From assembly GCA_029060405.1 (NCBI GenBank), contig JAIDUB010000073.1:1-64000 (forward strand): a stretch of 64,000 nucleotides of DNA, written 5' to 3'. Below, piece by piece: positions 24,899-33,006 of the stretch. Each line of letters opens with the position of its first letter. Positions within the stretch are counted from its first letter, which is position 1. The notes beneath the pieces are model-generated. The model was not told the origin of the DNA. It did not search any database and saw only the letters and a program-made list of their open reading frames with translations. Origin of the DNA: Duncaniella sp. (lineage in GTDB: Bacteria > Bacteroidota > Bacteroidia > Bacteroidales > Muribaculaceae). A program made the position numbers and the translations under genes.

Positions 24899-26095
24899 AT
24901 GAACAAGATCCTCCACATACTGACTTTAGCGGCAATCGCAGCCTTTATTCCGCTGGCTGCCAGCGCTCAGAAAGATGATTTCAACCCTATCCAGACCGGT
25001 GTGAACTCCCTCGGCATAGCCCCCGACGCCCGCGGCGCCTCGATGGGCGACCTCGGCGCGGCAACCGACCCCGACGCCAATTCACAGTTCTGGAATCCGT
25101 CGAAATATGCGTTTGCCTACAGCAAGGGAGCCGTATCGCTCAGCTACACCCCTTGGCTCCGCAAGCTCGTCAACGATATCTTCCTTGCCAATGTGGCCGG
25201 CTACTGGAAACTCGGTCAGGAGGACAATCAGGCCATATCGGCATCGCTCCGCTACTTCTCGCTGGGTGAAGTGAGCACTTCACAGGCAGGCGAGACCGGC
25301 GCGCAGACGCTTAATCCCTACGAAATGTCGTTTGACGTGGGCTACTCGCGCAAGCTGTCAGAAAAATTCTCGATGGGTATCGTGTTCCGATACATCTATT
25401 CCGATCTCGGCTTCTCCGACAGCGATAGCGACCAAGGCACGGGTGCATCGGCATTCTCAGCCGACATTTCAGGTTACTACACCACCTATCCTATGATAGG
25501 CCGCAACGAGTGCCAGTGGTCATGGGGATGGGATATTTCCAATATCGGTACTAAAGTGGCATATAACCACGGCGACAATCCCGCATTCCTCCCCACCAAC
25601 CTCCGTATCGGTACATCGTTCACATTCCCGCTGGCCGACTACCACAACCTTTCGCTCAACCTCGACCTTAACAAGCTGCTCGTCCCCTCGATGCCCCGCC
25701 GCGTGGACTTCGCCGACGATACCGAAGGTGAAATCGAGTATATCGAGTCCTATTCCAAGTGGCAGAACATGTCGCCGTTCACCGGTATATTCAAGTCGTT
25801 CACCGACGCTCCCGGCGGATTCAAGGAGGAACTCAGGGAAATATCTTGGTCGTTTGGCGCCGAATACAGCTACAACCAGCAATTTTTCCTCCGCGCGGGC
25901 TACTTCTATCAGGATGCCACAAAGGGTAATCTGCAGTATTTCGGCCTCGGTGCCGGCTTCGCCCTCAATGTGCTCCGTCTCGACGCATCCTACATGCTCG
26001 CCACCGCGCAGACCTCTCCGCTCGACCAGACTCTCCGCTTCACACTGACATTTGACATGGACGGTCTCCGCGAACTCTTCGGTCGCCGCCGATAA
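24899..26095 (+). CDS. porV: Type IX secretion system outer-membrane protein PorV
   Basis: A 398-residue exported beta-barrel with a signal peptide ending near AASAQ. Its opening QTGVNSLGIAPDARGASMGD, then ATDPDANSQFWNPSKYAF, and its closing barrel strands are characteristic of PorV (LptO). PorV is an outer-membrane shuttle that carries T9SS cargo from the translocon to the PorU/PorZ attachment complex. In Porphyromonas the order is porU-porV-ispF; here ispF follows but the upstream neighbour is a divergent lipoprotein operon and porU is missing. Several genes at 4.5-16.2 kb encode proteins with T9SS-like ends, which agrees with an active system. Confidence 0.92.
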   Translation: MNKILHILTLAAIAAFIPLAASAQKDDFNPIQTGVNSLGIAPDARGASMGDLGAATDPDANSQFWNPSKYAFAYSKGAVSLSYTPWLRKLVNDIFLANVAGYWKLGQEDNQAISASLRYFSLGEVSTSQAGETGAQTLNPYEMSFDVGYSRKLSEKFSMGIVFRYIYSDLGFSDSDSDQGTGASAFSADISGYYTTYPMIGRNECQWSWGWDISNIGTKVAYNHGDNPAFLPTNLRIGTSFTFPLADYHNLSLNLDLNKLLVPSMPRRVDFADDTEGEIEYIESYSKWQNMSPFTGIFKSFTDAPGGFKEELREISWSFGAEYSYNQQFFLRAGYFYQDATKGNLQYFGLGAGFALNVLRLDASYMLATAQTSPLDQTLRFTLTFDMDGLRELFGRRR

Positions 26096-26117
26096 AATCA
26101 CAGATATCCATTAACTC

Positions 26118-26603
26118 ATGAACGACTTCCGTATAGGTTCGGGATATGACGTGCACCGTCTCGTCGACGGCCGTGACCTTATACTTTGCGGTGTAAAGAT
26201 ACCCCACGCTCAGGGACTCCTCGGCCACAGCGATGCCGATGTTGCTCTCCATGCGCTATGCGACGCTCTGCTTGGCGCGGCCGCTCTGGGCGACATAGGC
26301 AAGCATTTCCCCGATACCGACGACGCCTACAAGGGCGCTGACTCACGGGTGCTTCTTCGCAAGGTTGTAGAGCTTCTTTCGGAAAATCATTTTGACATTT
26401 CCAACGTCGACATCACCATAATAGCCCAACGGCCACGTCTGCGCGACTATATCGACACCATGCGCTCCAATGTAGCCGCCGATCTCGGTATAGACCTTAC
26501 CCGTGTGTCGGTCAAGGCCACCACTACCGAGCATCTTGGTTTCGAGGGACGCGGCGAAGGCATAGCCTCGCAAGCTTCGGCCTTAGTGGTACACAATCTC
26601 TGA
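26118..26603 (+). CDS. ispF: 2-C-methyl-D-erythritol 2,4-cyclodiphosphate synthase
   Basis: A 161-residue enzyme of the MEP isoprenoid pathway, normal length. It shows the metal-binding motif [17 protein letters not shown] at the N-terminus, [20 protein letters not shown], the phosphate-binding [10 protein letters not shown] and the closing [18 protein letters not shown]. It forms the cyclic diphosphate from CDP-ME phosphate in the cytoplasm. It lies 22 bases after porV. The first enzyme of the same pathway, dxs, is also in this window at 39 kb. Confidence 0.96.
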   Translation: MNDFRIGSGYDVHRLVDGRDLILCGVKIPHAQGLLGHSDADVALHALCDALLGAAALGDIGKHFPDTDDAYKGADSRVLLRKVVELLSENHFDISNVDITIIAQRPRLRDYIDTMRSNVAADLGIDLTRVSVKATTTEHLGFEGRGEGIASQASALVVHNL

Positions 26604-26613
26604 TATTCCTGAC

Positions 26614-27531
26614 ATGGGACGCCTGCTTAAGATTCTGCGCGTGGTTGTTGAGTCGGTCATATTCGGCCTGCTCACATACTCCACCGTGCGTGTCACGAGC
26701 AGTTTCGCCCCGGTAGCCTCTTTCCTTTCTGAAATCCAGTTTATTCCTGCCACCGTGACTTTTTCCATGACCATCATATTGTCATGGCTGGTCATCACGC
26801 TTTTGTTAGGTCGCATCTATTGCTCGACCGTATGCCCGCTGGCAGCCGTGCAGGACGCCGCGGCGCGAGTGTCGATTACCGCACGCGGCCGCAAATGGAA
26901 AGGTTACACGTATTTCCGGCCACAGAACCTGCTTCGCTATATATCGCTCGGCGTAGTATTTTTCGCGCTCGTGTGCGGCTTTACCGCCATATTGCTCATA
27001 TTCGACCCGTTCACCATCTACGAGCGTACGATTGCCGGAGTGAGCGGAGGTAATTCCATGCTGTCGGCGCCGGTCAAAGCCGGGGCGGCAGGCACTGCCG
27101 GATTCATCATAGCATTTACCGTGCTTGCGGCCATCAGCGTTTTTGCAGCCGCAGGCGGCCGCACTTTCTGCAATACACTCTGCCCCGCCGGAACGACGCT
27201 CAGCTTCGTGGCGCGCTACTCGATATTTCATATCGACATCAACCCCGACAAGTGTATACAATGCCGCCGCTGCGAGCGTGTGTGCAAGGCTCATTGTATC
27301 GACGTCCCCGCCCATACGGTCGACTCATCGCGCTGCGTGGTGTGCTTCAACTGCGTAACCGGCTGCCCCAACGATGCCATCAGATATACCTCCGACCGTC
27401 ACCGCCTCTCCTACCCTCTCATGCAGAGCATCGACGGCGCCATTGCAAGTGCCTCGGCCACACCCGACACCGACGGTGAAGCCGTCACCTCAGTAACCGA
27501 CAATATTCCTACTGATGAAAACATATCTTGA
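26614..27531 (+). CDS. Polytopic 4Fe-4S membrane protein, NapH/YccM-like
   Basis: A 305-residue inner-membrane protein with about four or five helices. Cysteine pairs sit beside the membrane ([13 protein letters not shown] and [14 protein letters not shown]), followed by a soluble ferredoxin domain with two 4Fe-4S motifs ([15 protein letters not shown] and [16 protein letters not shown]). Proteins of this group pass electrons from quinol or ferredoxin to periplasmic or membrane acceptors. The partner is not evident from the neighbours ispF and thyA. The last 17 bases overlap thyA. Confidence 0.85.
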   Translation: MGRLLKILRVVVESVIFGLLTYSTVRVTSSFAPVASFLSEIQFIPATVTFSMTIILSWLVITLLLGRIYCSTVCPLAAVQDAAARVSITARGRKWKGYTYFRPQNLLRYISLGVVFFALVCGFTAILLIFDPFTIYERTIAGVSGGNSMLSAPVKAGAAGTAGFIIAFTVLAAISVFAAAGGRTFCNTLCPAGTTLSFVARYSIFHIDINPDKCIQCRRCERVCKAHCIDVPAHTVDSSRCVVCFNCVTGCPNDAIRYTSDRHRLSYPLMQSIDGAIASASATPDTDGEAVTSVTDNIPTDENIS

Positions 27532-28309
27532 CCTCCTTGACCACATCATCACCCGGGGTACCGACAAGGGCGACCGCACGGGTACAGGTACCCGCTCCGT
27601 GTTCGGCTACCAGATGAGATTTGATCTCGCCGACGGGTTTCCGCTTCTCACCACCAAGAAACTTCACCTCAAGTCGATAATCCACGAGCTGCTGTGGTTT
27701 CTCCGTGGTGACACCAATGTTAAATACCTTCAGGACAACGGTGTGAGGATTTGGAACGAATGGGCAGGCCCCGATGGTGACCTCGGACACATCTACGGCT
27801 ACCAGTGGCGCTCGTGGCCCGACTACAATGGCGGCCATATCGACCAGATCAAGGAAGTGATCGAGCAGATCAAGTCCAACCCCGACTCGCGCCGGCTTAT
27901 AGTAAGCGCATGGAACGTAGCCGATCTTCCCGGCATGCATCTGCCTCCGTGTCATCTGCTTTTCCAGTTCTACGTAGCCGACGGCCGACTTTCGCTCCAG
28001 CTCTATCAGCGCAGCGCCGATTCATTTTTAGGCGTTCCGTTCAATATCGCCTCATATGCGCTGCTGCTCATGATGGTGGCTCAGGTCACCGGACTAAAGC
28101 CGGGTGAATTCGTTCACACTCTGGGCGACGCTCATATCTACAACAATCACTTCGAGCAGGTGCGCGAACAACTTTCACGCGAGCCACGCGCGCTGCCACG
28201 CATGAAAATCAATCCCGACGTGAAAGATATATTTGACTTCAAGTATGAGGATTTCACTCTCGAGGATTATAACCCTCACCCCCATATAGCGGCAAAAGTT
28301 TCAGTATGA
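27515..28309 (+). CDS. thyA: Thymidylate synthase
   Basis: A 264-residue enzyme, the usual ThyA length. It converts dUMP to dTMP with methylene-tetrahydrofolate. Active-site Cys in [13 protein letters not shown]; other signatures include [37 protein letters not shown] and the closing [13 protein letters not shown]. The gene overlaps the Fe-S gene before it and shares an ATGA junction with folA after it, so dTMP synthesis and recycling of dihydrofolate are co-expressed. Confidence 0.97.
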   Translation: MKTYLDLLDHIITRGTDKGDRTGTGTRSVFGYQMRFDLADGFPLLTTKKLHLKSIIHELLWFLRGDTNVKYLQDNGVRIWNEWAGPDGDLGHIYGYQWRSWPDYNGGHIDQIKEVIEQIKSNPDSRRLIVSAWNVADLPGMHLPPCHLLFQFYVADGRLSLQLYQRSADSFLGVPFNIASYALLLMMVAQVTGLKPGEFVHTLGDAHIYNNHFEQVREQLSREPRALPRMKINPDVKDIFDFKYEDFTLEDYNPHPHIAAKVSV

Positions 28310-28797
28310 CACCAACCATCATCGTAGCCATTGACCGCGAGGGAGGAATAGGACGGGGAGGTGACCTGTTATTTCACATCTCCGACGATCTGCGCCGTTT
28401 CCGCCGTCTCACAACCGGTCACACCATCATCATGGGGCGCAAGACATTTGAGTCGTTTCCAAAAGGCCCGCTGCCTGACCGCCGCAACATCATCATCACC
28501 CGCAACCCTTCATATAAGGTAGAGGGAGCCGAGACCGCCTCGTCGCTCGAACAAGCTTTGGCCATGAGTGAGAGCGATGACAAAGTTTTCATAATAGGAG
28601 GCGGCGAAATATACCGTCAGGCACTCCCTGCGGCTTCATGTCTTGAAATTACGAGTATCGACGCCGTGGCCGATGCCGATACATTTTTCCCTGAGATAAA
28701 CCCCGGCGAATGGATGCTTGCGGCTGAAGAACCGGCGGCCACCGACCCGAAAAGCGGTGTGACTTACAGGTTTCTTACCTATTTGCGAAATTCATAA
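28306..28797 (+). CDS. folA: Dihydrofolate reductase
   Basis: A 163-residue NADPH-dependent enzyme that regenerates tetrahydrofolate after the ThyA reaction. Motifs include [20 protein letters not shown] (substrate and Met20-loop region), [23 protein letters not shown], and [15 protein letters not shown] for the cofactor. The start overlaps the thyA stop. Its last 16 bases carry the -33 element of the tRNA promoter. Confidence 0.96.
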   Translation: MTPTIIVAIDREGGIGRGGDLLFHISDDLRRFRRLTTGHTIIMGRKTFESFPKGPLPDRRNIIITRNPSYKVEGAETASSLEQALAMSESDDKVFIIGGGEIYRQALPAASCLEITSIDAVADADTFFPEINPGEWMLAAEEPAATDPKSGVTYRFLTYLRNS

Positions 28798-28813
28798 ATT
28801 ATCCCTAACTTTG
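28782..28813 (+). promoter_or_regulatory. Predicted promoter of tRNA-Arg
   Basis: TTTG (28782-28785), 20 bases, TAACTTTG (28806-28813). Both elements match the Bacteroidetes consensus. The -33 box lies inside the end of folA. Confidence 0.75.
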
Positions 28814-28830
28814 TACCCGGTAACCGAAAC

Positions 28831-28902
28831 GGCTTGGTAGTTCAATGGATAGAACAAGCCTCTCCTAAAGGTTAGATAGGGGTTCGATTCCCCTCCGAGC
28901 TA
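28831..28902 (+). tRNA. tRNA-Arg (anticodon CCU)
   Basis: A 72-base cloverleaf: acceptor GGCTTGG/CCGAGCT (first pair a G-U wobble), D stem GTTC/GAAC, anticodon stem AGCCT/AGGTT with loop CTCCTAA (anticodon CCT at 28864-28866), a 4-base variable loop, and T arm AGGGG-TTCGATT-CCCCT. CCA is not encoded. It reads AGG codons. Confidence 0.95.
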
Positions 28903-28907
28903 CAATA

Positions 28908-28943
28908 ACGCCCCGCGCACCGGTCAGTGCGCGGGGCGTTTTC
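28908..28943 (+). terminator. Strong terminator after tRNA-Arg
   Basis: A perfect 13-bp GC-rich stem (28908-28920 with 28927-28939) with a six-base loop, followed by TTT. Confidence 0.9.
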
Positions 28944-28974
28944 CGTCATCAGTACACCCTACCGGTATAAACCA

Positions 28975-29004
28975 CGCGAGGCCCCGATTGCTCCGAGCCT
29001 CGCG
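28975..29004 (-). terminator. Probable terminator of rpmE2
   Basis: An 8-bp stem CGCGAGGC/GCCTCGCG (28975-28982 with 28997-29004) lies 23 bases past the rpmE2 stop on the minus strand. Only a weak T-rich tail (TGGTTTAT) follows. Confidence 0.5.
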
Positions 29005-29026
29005 CTGTAAGGTATGTGACAATGAA

Positions 29027-29281
29027 TTACTTCTTGCGACGGTTGCCGTAGCGGCTCATGAACTTGTCCACACGACCTGCGGTGTCGACGAGCTTCTGCT
29101 TGCCGGTGAAGAAGGGGTGAGACGAGCTGGTGATTTCAAGCTTAACCAGAGGATAGGTTACGCCGTCAACTTCAATTTCCTCGCGGGTAGCAACTGTAGA
29201 ACGGGTGATGAAGATCTCATCGTTGGACATGTCTTTAAAAACTACTTCGCGATAGTTGCTGGGATGAATATCTTTTTTCAT
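29027..29281 (-). CDS. rpmE2: 50S ribosomal protein L31 type B
   Basis: An 84-residue protein with the L31 signatures [19 protein letters not shown] and [20 protein letters not shown]. It lacks the zinc-binding cysteines of type A, which defines the zinc-free form (type B, RpmE2). It is a component of the large ribosomal subunit near the central protuberance. It is monocistronic, with its own promoter and a leader of about 75 bases that could be structured. Confidence 0.95.
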   Translation of the reverse strand: MKKDIHPSNYREVVFKDMSNDEIFITRSTVATREEIEVDGVTYPLVKLEITSSSHPFFTGKQKLVDTAGRVDKFMSRYGNRRKK

Positions 29282-29355
29282 TGTCGTTGAATATTTTAAA
29301 TATCAATTTTATTATTAGAAAACCGCGCTGGTAAGACGCACTTTCTCGTAATGGC
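29282..29355 (-). promoter_or_regulatory. Candidate structured leader of rpmE2
   Basis: The leader begins GCACCGCC and later contains GCGCGGT, so ACCGC/GCGGT can close a stem around about 25 bases; the rest is AT-rich. L31 genes in other phyla are autoregulated through leaders. Function here is inference. Confidence 0.35.
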
Positions 29356-29359
29356 GGTG

Positions 29360-29390
29360 CAAAGATAGCTATTATTATTTAACCCACAAA
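29360..29390 (-). promoter_or_regulatory. Predicted promoter of rpmE2
   Basis: Minus strand: TTTG (29387-29390), 19 bases, TATCTTTG (29360-29367). This is a perfect Bacteroidetes consensus promoter. Confidence 0.85.
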
Positions 29391-29452
29391 ACTTTACTGA
29401 AATTTTCTTCACGATTTTTATCGGATAGCACTGAAATTTCCACAATTTTAGT

Positions 29453-29460
29453 TATCTTTG
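29453..29460 (+). promoter_or_regulatory. Predicted -7 promoter box of ravA, five bases before its start codon
   Basis: TATCTTTG exactly matches TAnnTTTG; the ATG follows after TCTAT. The mRNA would be leaderless or nearly so. Confidence 0.6.
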
Positions 29461-29465
29461 TCTAT

Positions 29466-31067
29466 ATGAAAAATGCCACATCCCGCTCTCCGCTTTCACC
29501 CCGGCAGCACGTTACCGAACTGATAAAGTGGATGAGCACCGACGTATATGAGAAGAACCATATTATCGCCATCGCGCTTCTGTGTGCAGTGGCGGGTGAG
29601 AACATATTCCTGCTTGGCCCTCCCGGCACGGCCAAAAGTATGGTGGCGGCGAGGCTGAAAGGTGTGTTCAGCGGCGCGCGATCGTTTGACTATCTCATGT
29701 CGCGCTTCTCCACCCCCGACGAGATTTTCGGCCCCGTGTCGATATCGCGGCTTAAGAAAAACGACCGCTACGAGCGTATCACCGAGGGGTATCTGCCTGA
29801 GGCTCACGTGGTGTTTCTCGATGAGATATGGAAAGCCGGCCCGTCGATTCAGAATACCCTGCTCACCGTAATCAACGAGCACACTTTCTACAACGGCGGT
29901 ATACCGGTGAAGATACCCATGAAGGTACTCATAGCCGCATCCAATGAACTTCCGGCCCGCGACGAGGGGCTTGAGGCGCTCTGGGATCGATTTCTCATGC
30001 GCATGATTTCCAACTGCATCCACAGCGAACGCGATTTTTTCAGGATGCTCGTTTCGCCGCAGCTTCCTCCCGCGCCCCCGGCTAACGAGCTGCTCATCAC
30101 CGATGAGCTCTATGATAAATGGCAACGGGAATCGGCCAAGGTAAAGCTGTCGGATGAAGTCAAGCAGGCTATCAGCTTCGTGCGACAGCGCCTCAACAAG
30201 CTCGAAGCCGACGACGGTAACAAACTGCGGTTCTACATAAGCGACCGCCGCTGGCGCAAGGCATTCGGGCTCATGCAGACCTCGGCGTTCCTGAATGGCC
30301 GCGACACCATCGATCTTTCGGATTTCTTCCTGCTGGTCCACTCGTTCTGGAACGATATCGACGCCATCCCCGCCGTGGTGGAGACATTTGCCGAAAGCCT
30401 TACCGCGTGGCTGCGAAATGAAATCCACGAACTTGAGCTTAACATACGCCGCTCCGTGAAAGGCGATGCTCCCGCGGCCGCGAAAGCTGCCGGGCCGGAG
30501 CGAAGCGAGCCCAAGATATTTGACTATTTCTACTTTCAGCTCGACGGACATCCCGCAGGTAAAGTATATTTTTCAAAATACGATTACTCCACCCTTGCCG
30601 ACTCGGCGCGTCAGGGTGTGCTCTATCTCGACACCGTCCGACAGAAAATGATGCTGCGGGCGCTCATCCCGGGCACTCAATTCGACGCCAAGGCCCAGAA
30701 TGCAACCGACGTGAGGCAGATAAGTCTCCGCCGCTCTGAAACAGGGGTATATGTCGACGGCATACACTTTCCGTTCGTGACCGACGGCAAGACCGCTTCA
30801 TCCTCCTCCCCGGCTTCCGAATCTTCTGGAAAAAAGTCACGTTCACTGAAAAATCTGCCTGTATACCAGCGCGTGAAGGCTATGGAAAAAATGCTTTCCG
30901 ATCTTACCGCCCGATGGAACGCGTCCTCAAAATCCACATGGGAAACCGACCCCAATATCTTTCTTCCGCAGGATGACCGCGCGGTAATAGATAAAGCAGT
31001 CAAGGAAGCCGACGGACTGATACGCACAGTAGAGGTAAAACTGAAAAACCTCCGCTCGATGCTATGA
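29466..31067 (+). CDS. ravA: MoxR-family AAA+ ATPase, RavA-like
   Basis: A 533-residue protein. Residues 1-300 form an AAA+ module of the MoxR/RavA type: Walker A GPPGTAKS (51-58), Walker B VVFLDE (115-120), sensor AASNELPARDEGLEALWDR, then the helical lid. The C-terminal part is a RavA-type extension with a low-complexity Ser/Pro linker near 440-455. RavA acts with the VWA protein ViaA as a chaperone; in E. coli the pair is tied to complex I, fumarate reductase and aminoglycoside sensitivity. The stop overlaps the viaA start as ATGA. Confidence 0.88.
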   Translation: MKNATSRSPLSPRQHVTELIKWMSTDVYEKNHIIAIALLCAVAGENIFLLGPPGTAKSMVAARLKGVFSGARSFDYLMSRFSTPDEIFGPVSISRLKKNDRYERITEGYLPEAHVVFLDEIWKAGPSIQNTLLTVINEHTFYNGGIPVKIPMKVLIAASNELPARDEGLEALWDRFLMRMISNCIHSERDFFRMLVSPQLPPAPPANELLITDELYDKWQRESAKVKLSDEVKQAISFVRQRLNKLEADDGNKLRFYISDRRWRKAFGLMQTSAFLNGRDTIDLSDFFLLVHSFWNDIDAIPAVVETFAESLTAWLRNEIHELELNIRRSVKGDAPAAAKAAGPERSEPKIFDYFYFQLDGHPAGKVYFSKYDYSTLADSARQGVLYLDTVRQKMMLRALIPGTQFDAKAQNATDVRQISLRRSETGVYVDGIHFPFVTDGKTASSSSPASESSGKKSRSLKNLPVYQRVKAMEKMLSDLTARWNASSKSTWETDPNIFLPQDDRAVIDKAVKEADGLIRTVEVKLKNLRSML

Positions 31068-32401
31068 CGCAGTATACCGACACCGATTCGCTCACCCTCC
31101 ATTATGCCGAGGTATTTGATTTCTATCTCGAGGAACGCAAACTGCCTCCGGGCACTGATCACACCGACGCGCTGCTTGAACCGCTCACCGATATAGCCGA
31201 CGATTACCGCGACTTAGCCGAGACAGGCACGGAGATGGGTGAGGCGATACGCGCGGCGGCAAACACTGTCATGGGCGAACTCGTGGATCAGTTTGCCGAC
31301 CTTGACTCGGAGGCCGAGGGCGAACTGCAACTTATCGACCGATTCGAAAATGCTTCACTCGAAGACAAGCGCGCCATGTGGCAGCAGGTAAAATCCACGA
31401 TAGAACACGGATATTCGGTGCTCGATGTGAATCTTCCCGGATATATCGAGCAATTTGCCACCGAGGATCGCGAGGCCGTCTTCGCTGCTCTCATCGGCGA
31501 CTGGCGCGAGGCTTGTCAGGCTAAAATTGATCGGTTGAGACAATCAATAATATCATCGCGCAAGCAGCAGATAAAGATAGCTGTAGGCAATCTTGCCACT
31601 GCCGATATGGAGGAACGCCGGGAGGTAGCCGCTCTGTCGCGCAAGTATCCGGTAATCGAGGAACTTGCCCGGGAGATAGGGCGCGCACGCACATCTCCTT
31701 CACTGACTGTCGACTCGGTTTTCTACCGATTCCTCCCATCGTCAGTATCGCGCAACGATTCAGGCAAGGAAATCGATGCCGTAGTTACGGGCTGCGATGT
31801 GAGCCGTGTGCTTCCGGCCGAGCTTTCGATGCCCGACGATGTTTTCGACCACAAATTTGTGGCGAGACAGTTGCAGCAGTTTGACAGCCGCTCGAAAAAC
31901 GATCCCCGACGCACTGAAGAGCACCGCCCTGCCCCACGTCTCACCAAAGGGCCGATAATCGTAGCCGTCGACACAAGCGCATCGATGAAAGGCCAACGCA
32001 TGAAAGTCGCGTTTGCGGCTGTGAGACAGCTCGTCGCCATAGCCGCGGCCGAGCATCGCCCGTGTTACCTCATATCATTTTCCATCCGCGCAAAGACAAT
32101 CGATCTCGCCTGCCACCGCAACCGCATTCATCTGACCGACTTCCTCAACGATCATTACACCGGCGGCACATCGGGCGAGGAGATGTTATCCAAGGCTATC
32201 GCCGCTCTCCACACCGATACCTACGAGATGGCCGACGTATTGATAATAAGCGACCTTCAGTTTGACCGGCCATACCAGGGTACACTTATGGCGATTCAGA
32301 AGGAGCAGGCTCTGGGCACTCGGTTTCATGCGCTACAGATAGGTGAAAGCTGTCATCTTTACAATAAAATTCTCGACAGAATATGGCAGATAAAGGCGTA
32401 G
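31064..32401 (+). CDS. viaA: VWA-domain protein, ViaA-like
   Basis: A 445-residue cytoplasmic protein with a helical N-terminus and a C-terminal von Willebrand A domain. The metal-ion-dependent adhesion site is intact: IIVAVDTSASMKG, a Thr in YTGGTSGEEM and an Asp in VLIISDLQFD. It is the presumed RavA partner, encoded in the classic MoxR-VWA order with overlapping start and stop. The following metallopeptidase starts inside its last 19 bases, which implies coupled translation of all three. Confidence 0.87.
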   Translation: MTQYTDTDSLTLHYAEVFDFYLEERKLPPGTDHTDALLEPLTDIADDYRDLAETGTEMGEAIRAAANTVMGELVDQFADLDSEAEGELQLIDRFENASLEDKRAMWQQVKSTIEHGYSVLDVNLPGYIEQFATEDREAVFAALIGDWREACQAKIDRLRQSIISSRKQQIKIAVGNLATADMEERREVAALSRKYPVIEELAREIGRARTSPSLTVDSVFYRFLPSSVSRNDSGKEIDAVVTGCDVSRVLPAELSMPDDVFDHKFVARQLQQFDSRSKNDPRRTEEHRPAPRLTKGPIIVAVDTSASMKGQRMKVAFAAVRQLVAIAAAEHRPCYLISFSIRAKTIDLACHRNRIHLTDFLNDHYTGGTSGEEMLSKAIAALHTDTYEMADVLIISDLQFDRPYQGTLMAIQKEQALGTRFHALQIGESCHLYNKILDRIWQIKA

Positions 32402-33006
32402 AAAACAAGTATATAATCAATCCGTCCTTCCGATTGCGCACGTCACATCTCAGCGTGGCATGGCACGAGGTCGACGCTCCGACGCTTAATGCCGAGGGGG
32501 TCATTACCGTGCAGGGGCGGATGGCAATGAAAGAAAACGGCAACGTGGTGGTGATGTGTGAATATCATGCCCCGCAACTCGATATCATCTACTCGCCCCT
32601 TACCGAGTTTGACACTCCGAAAGTACAGAAATGGCTTCGCGAACTGATGCGCGACGTCATCACCGACCGCGCCCGTAAGATTCTTCCCGACCGCGTCAGA
32701 TACTGGGAAAACAAGAAAGGCATGCACGGTAAAGGAGTCATTGTGAAGAATCTGCGCAAGAACGTGCTGGGATGTTGCACCGGCGACAATGAGATACATC
32801 TGCCTCCGTTTCTCGTGATATTCAAGCAGGAATGGATGGACGGTGTGATACTTCACGAGATGGCCCACTATATCCATAAACATCACCGCAAGCCTTTCTG
32901 GGACCTTCTTTCGCAACTGTTAGGCACAGATGCGCGCAAAGCCGACGCCAAGACCGACATAGCGCTTTCGCCATATTTCGACTACTACCGCTACCTTACT
33001 TCGTGA
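32383..33006 (+). CDS. YgjP/SprT-type zinc metallopeptidase coupled to ravA-viaA
   Basis: A 207-residue protein. The C-terminal half has the YgjP-type minigluzincin core: VKNLRKNVLGCCTGDNEIHL (equivalent of the RWGSC strand), then the zinc site VILHEMAHYIHKHH (HExxH plus a downstream His) and KPFWDLLSQLLG. The N-terminal half is a beta domain without clear relatives. Translation is coupled to viaA. A peptidase next to a MoxR ATPase and VWA protein suggests joint remodelling and cleavage of a substrate, but no substrate is evident. The gene ends by overlapping the convergent rhamnosidase gene by 11 bases. Confidence 0.8.
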   Translation: MADKGVENKYIINPSFRLRTSHLSVAWHEVDAPTLNAEGVITVQGRMAMKENGNVVVMCEYHAPQLDIIYSPLTEFDTPKVQKWLRELMRDVITDRARKILPDRVRYWENKKGMHGKGVIVKNLRKNVLGCCTGDNEIHLPPFLVIFKQEWMDGVILHEMAHYIHKHHRKPFWDLLSQLLGTDARKADAKTDIALSPYFDYYRYLTS

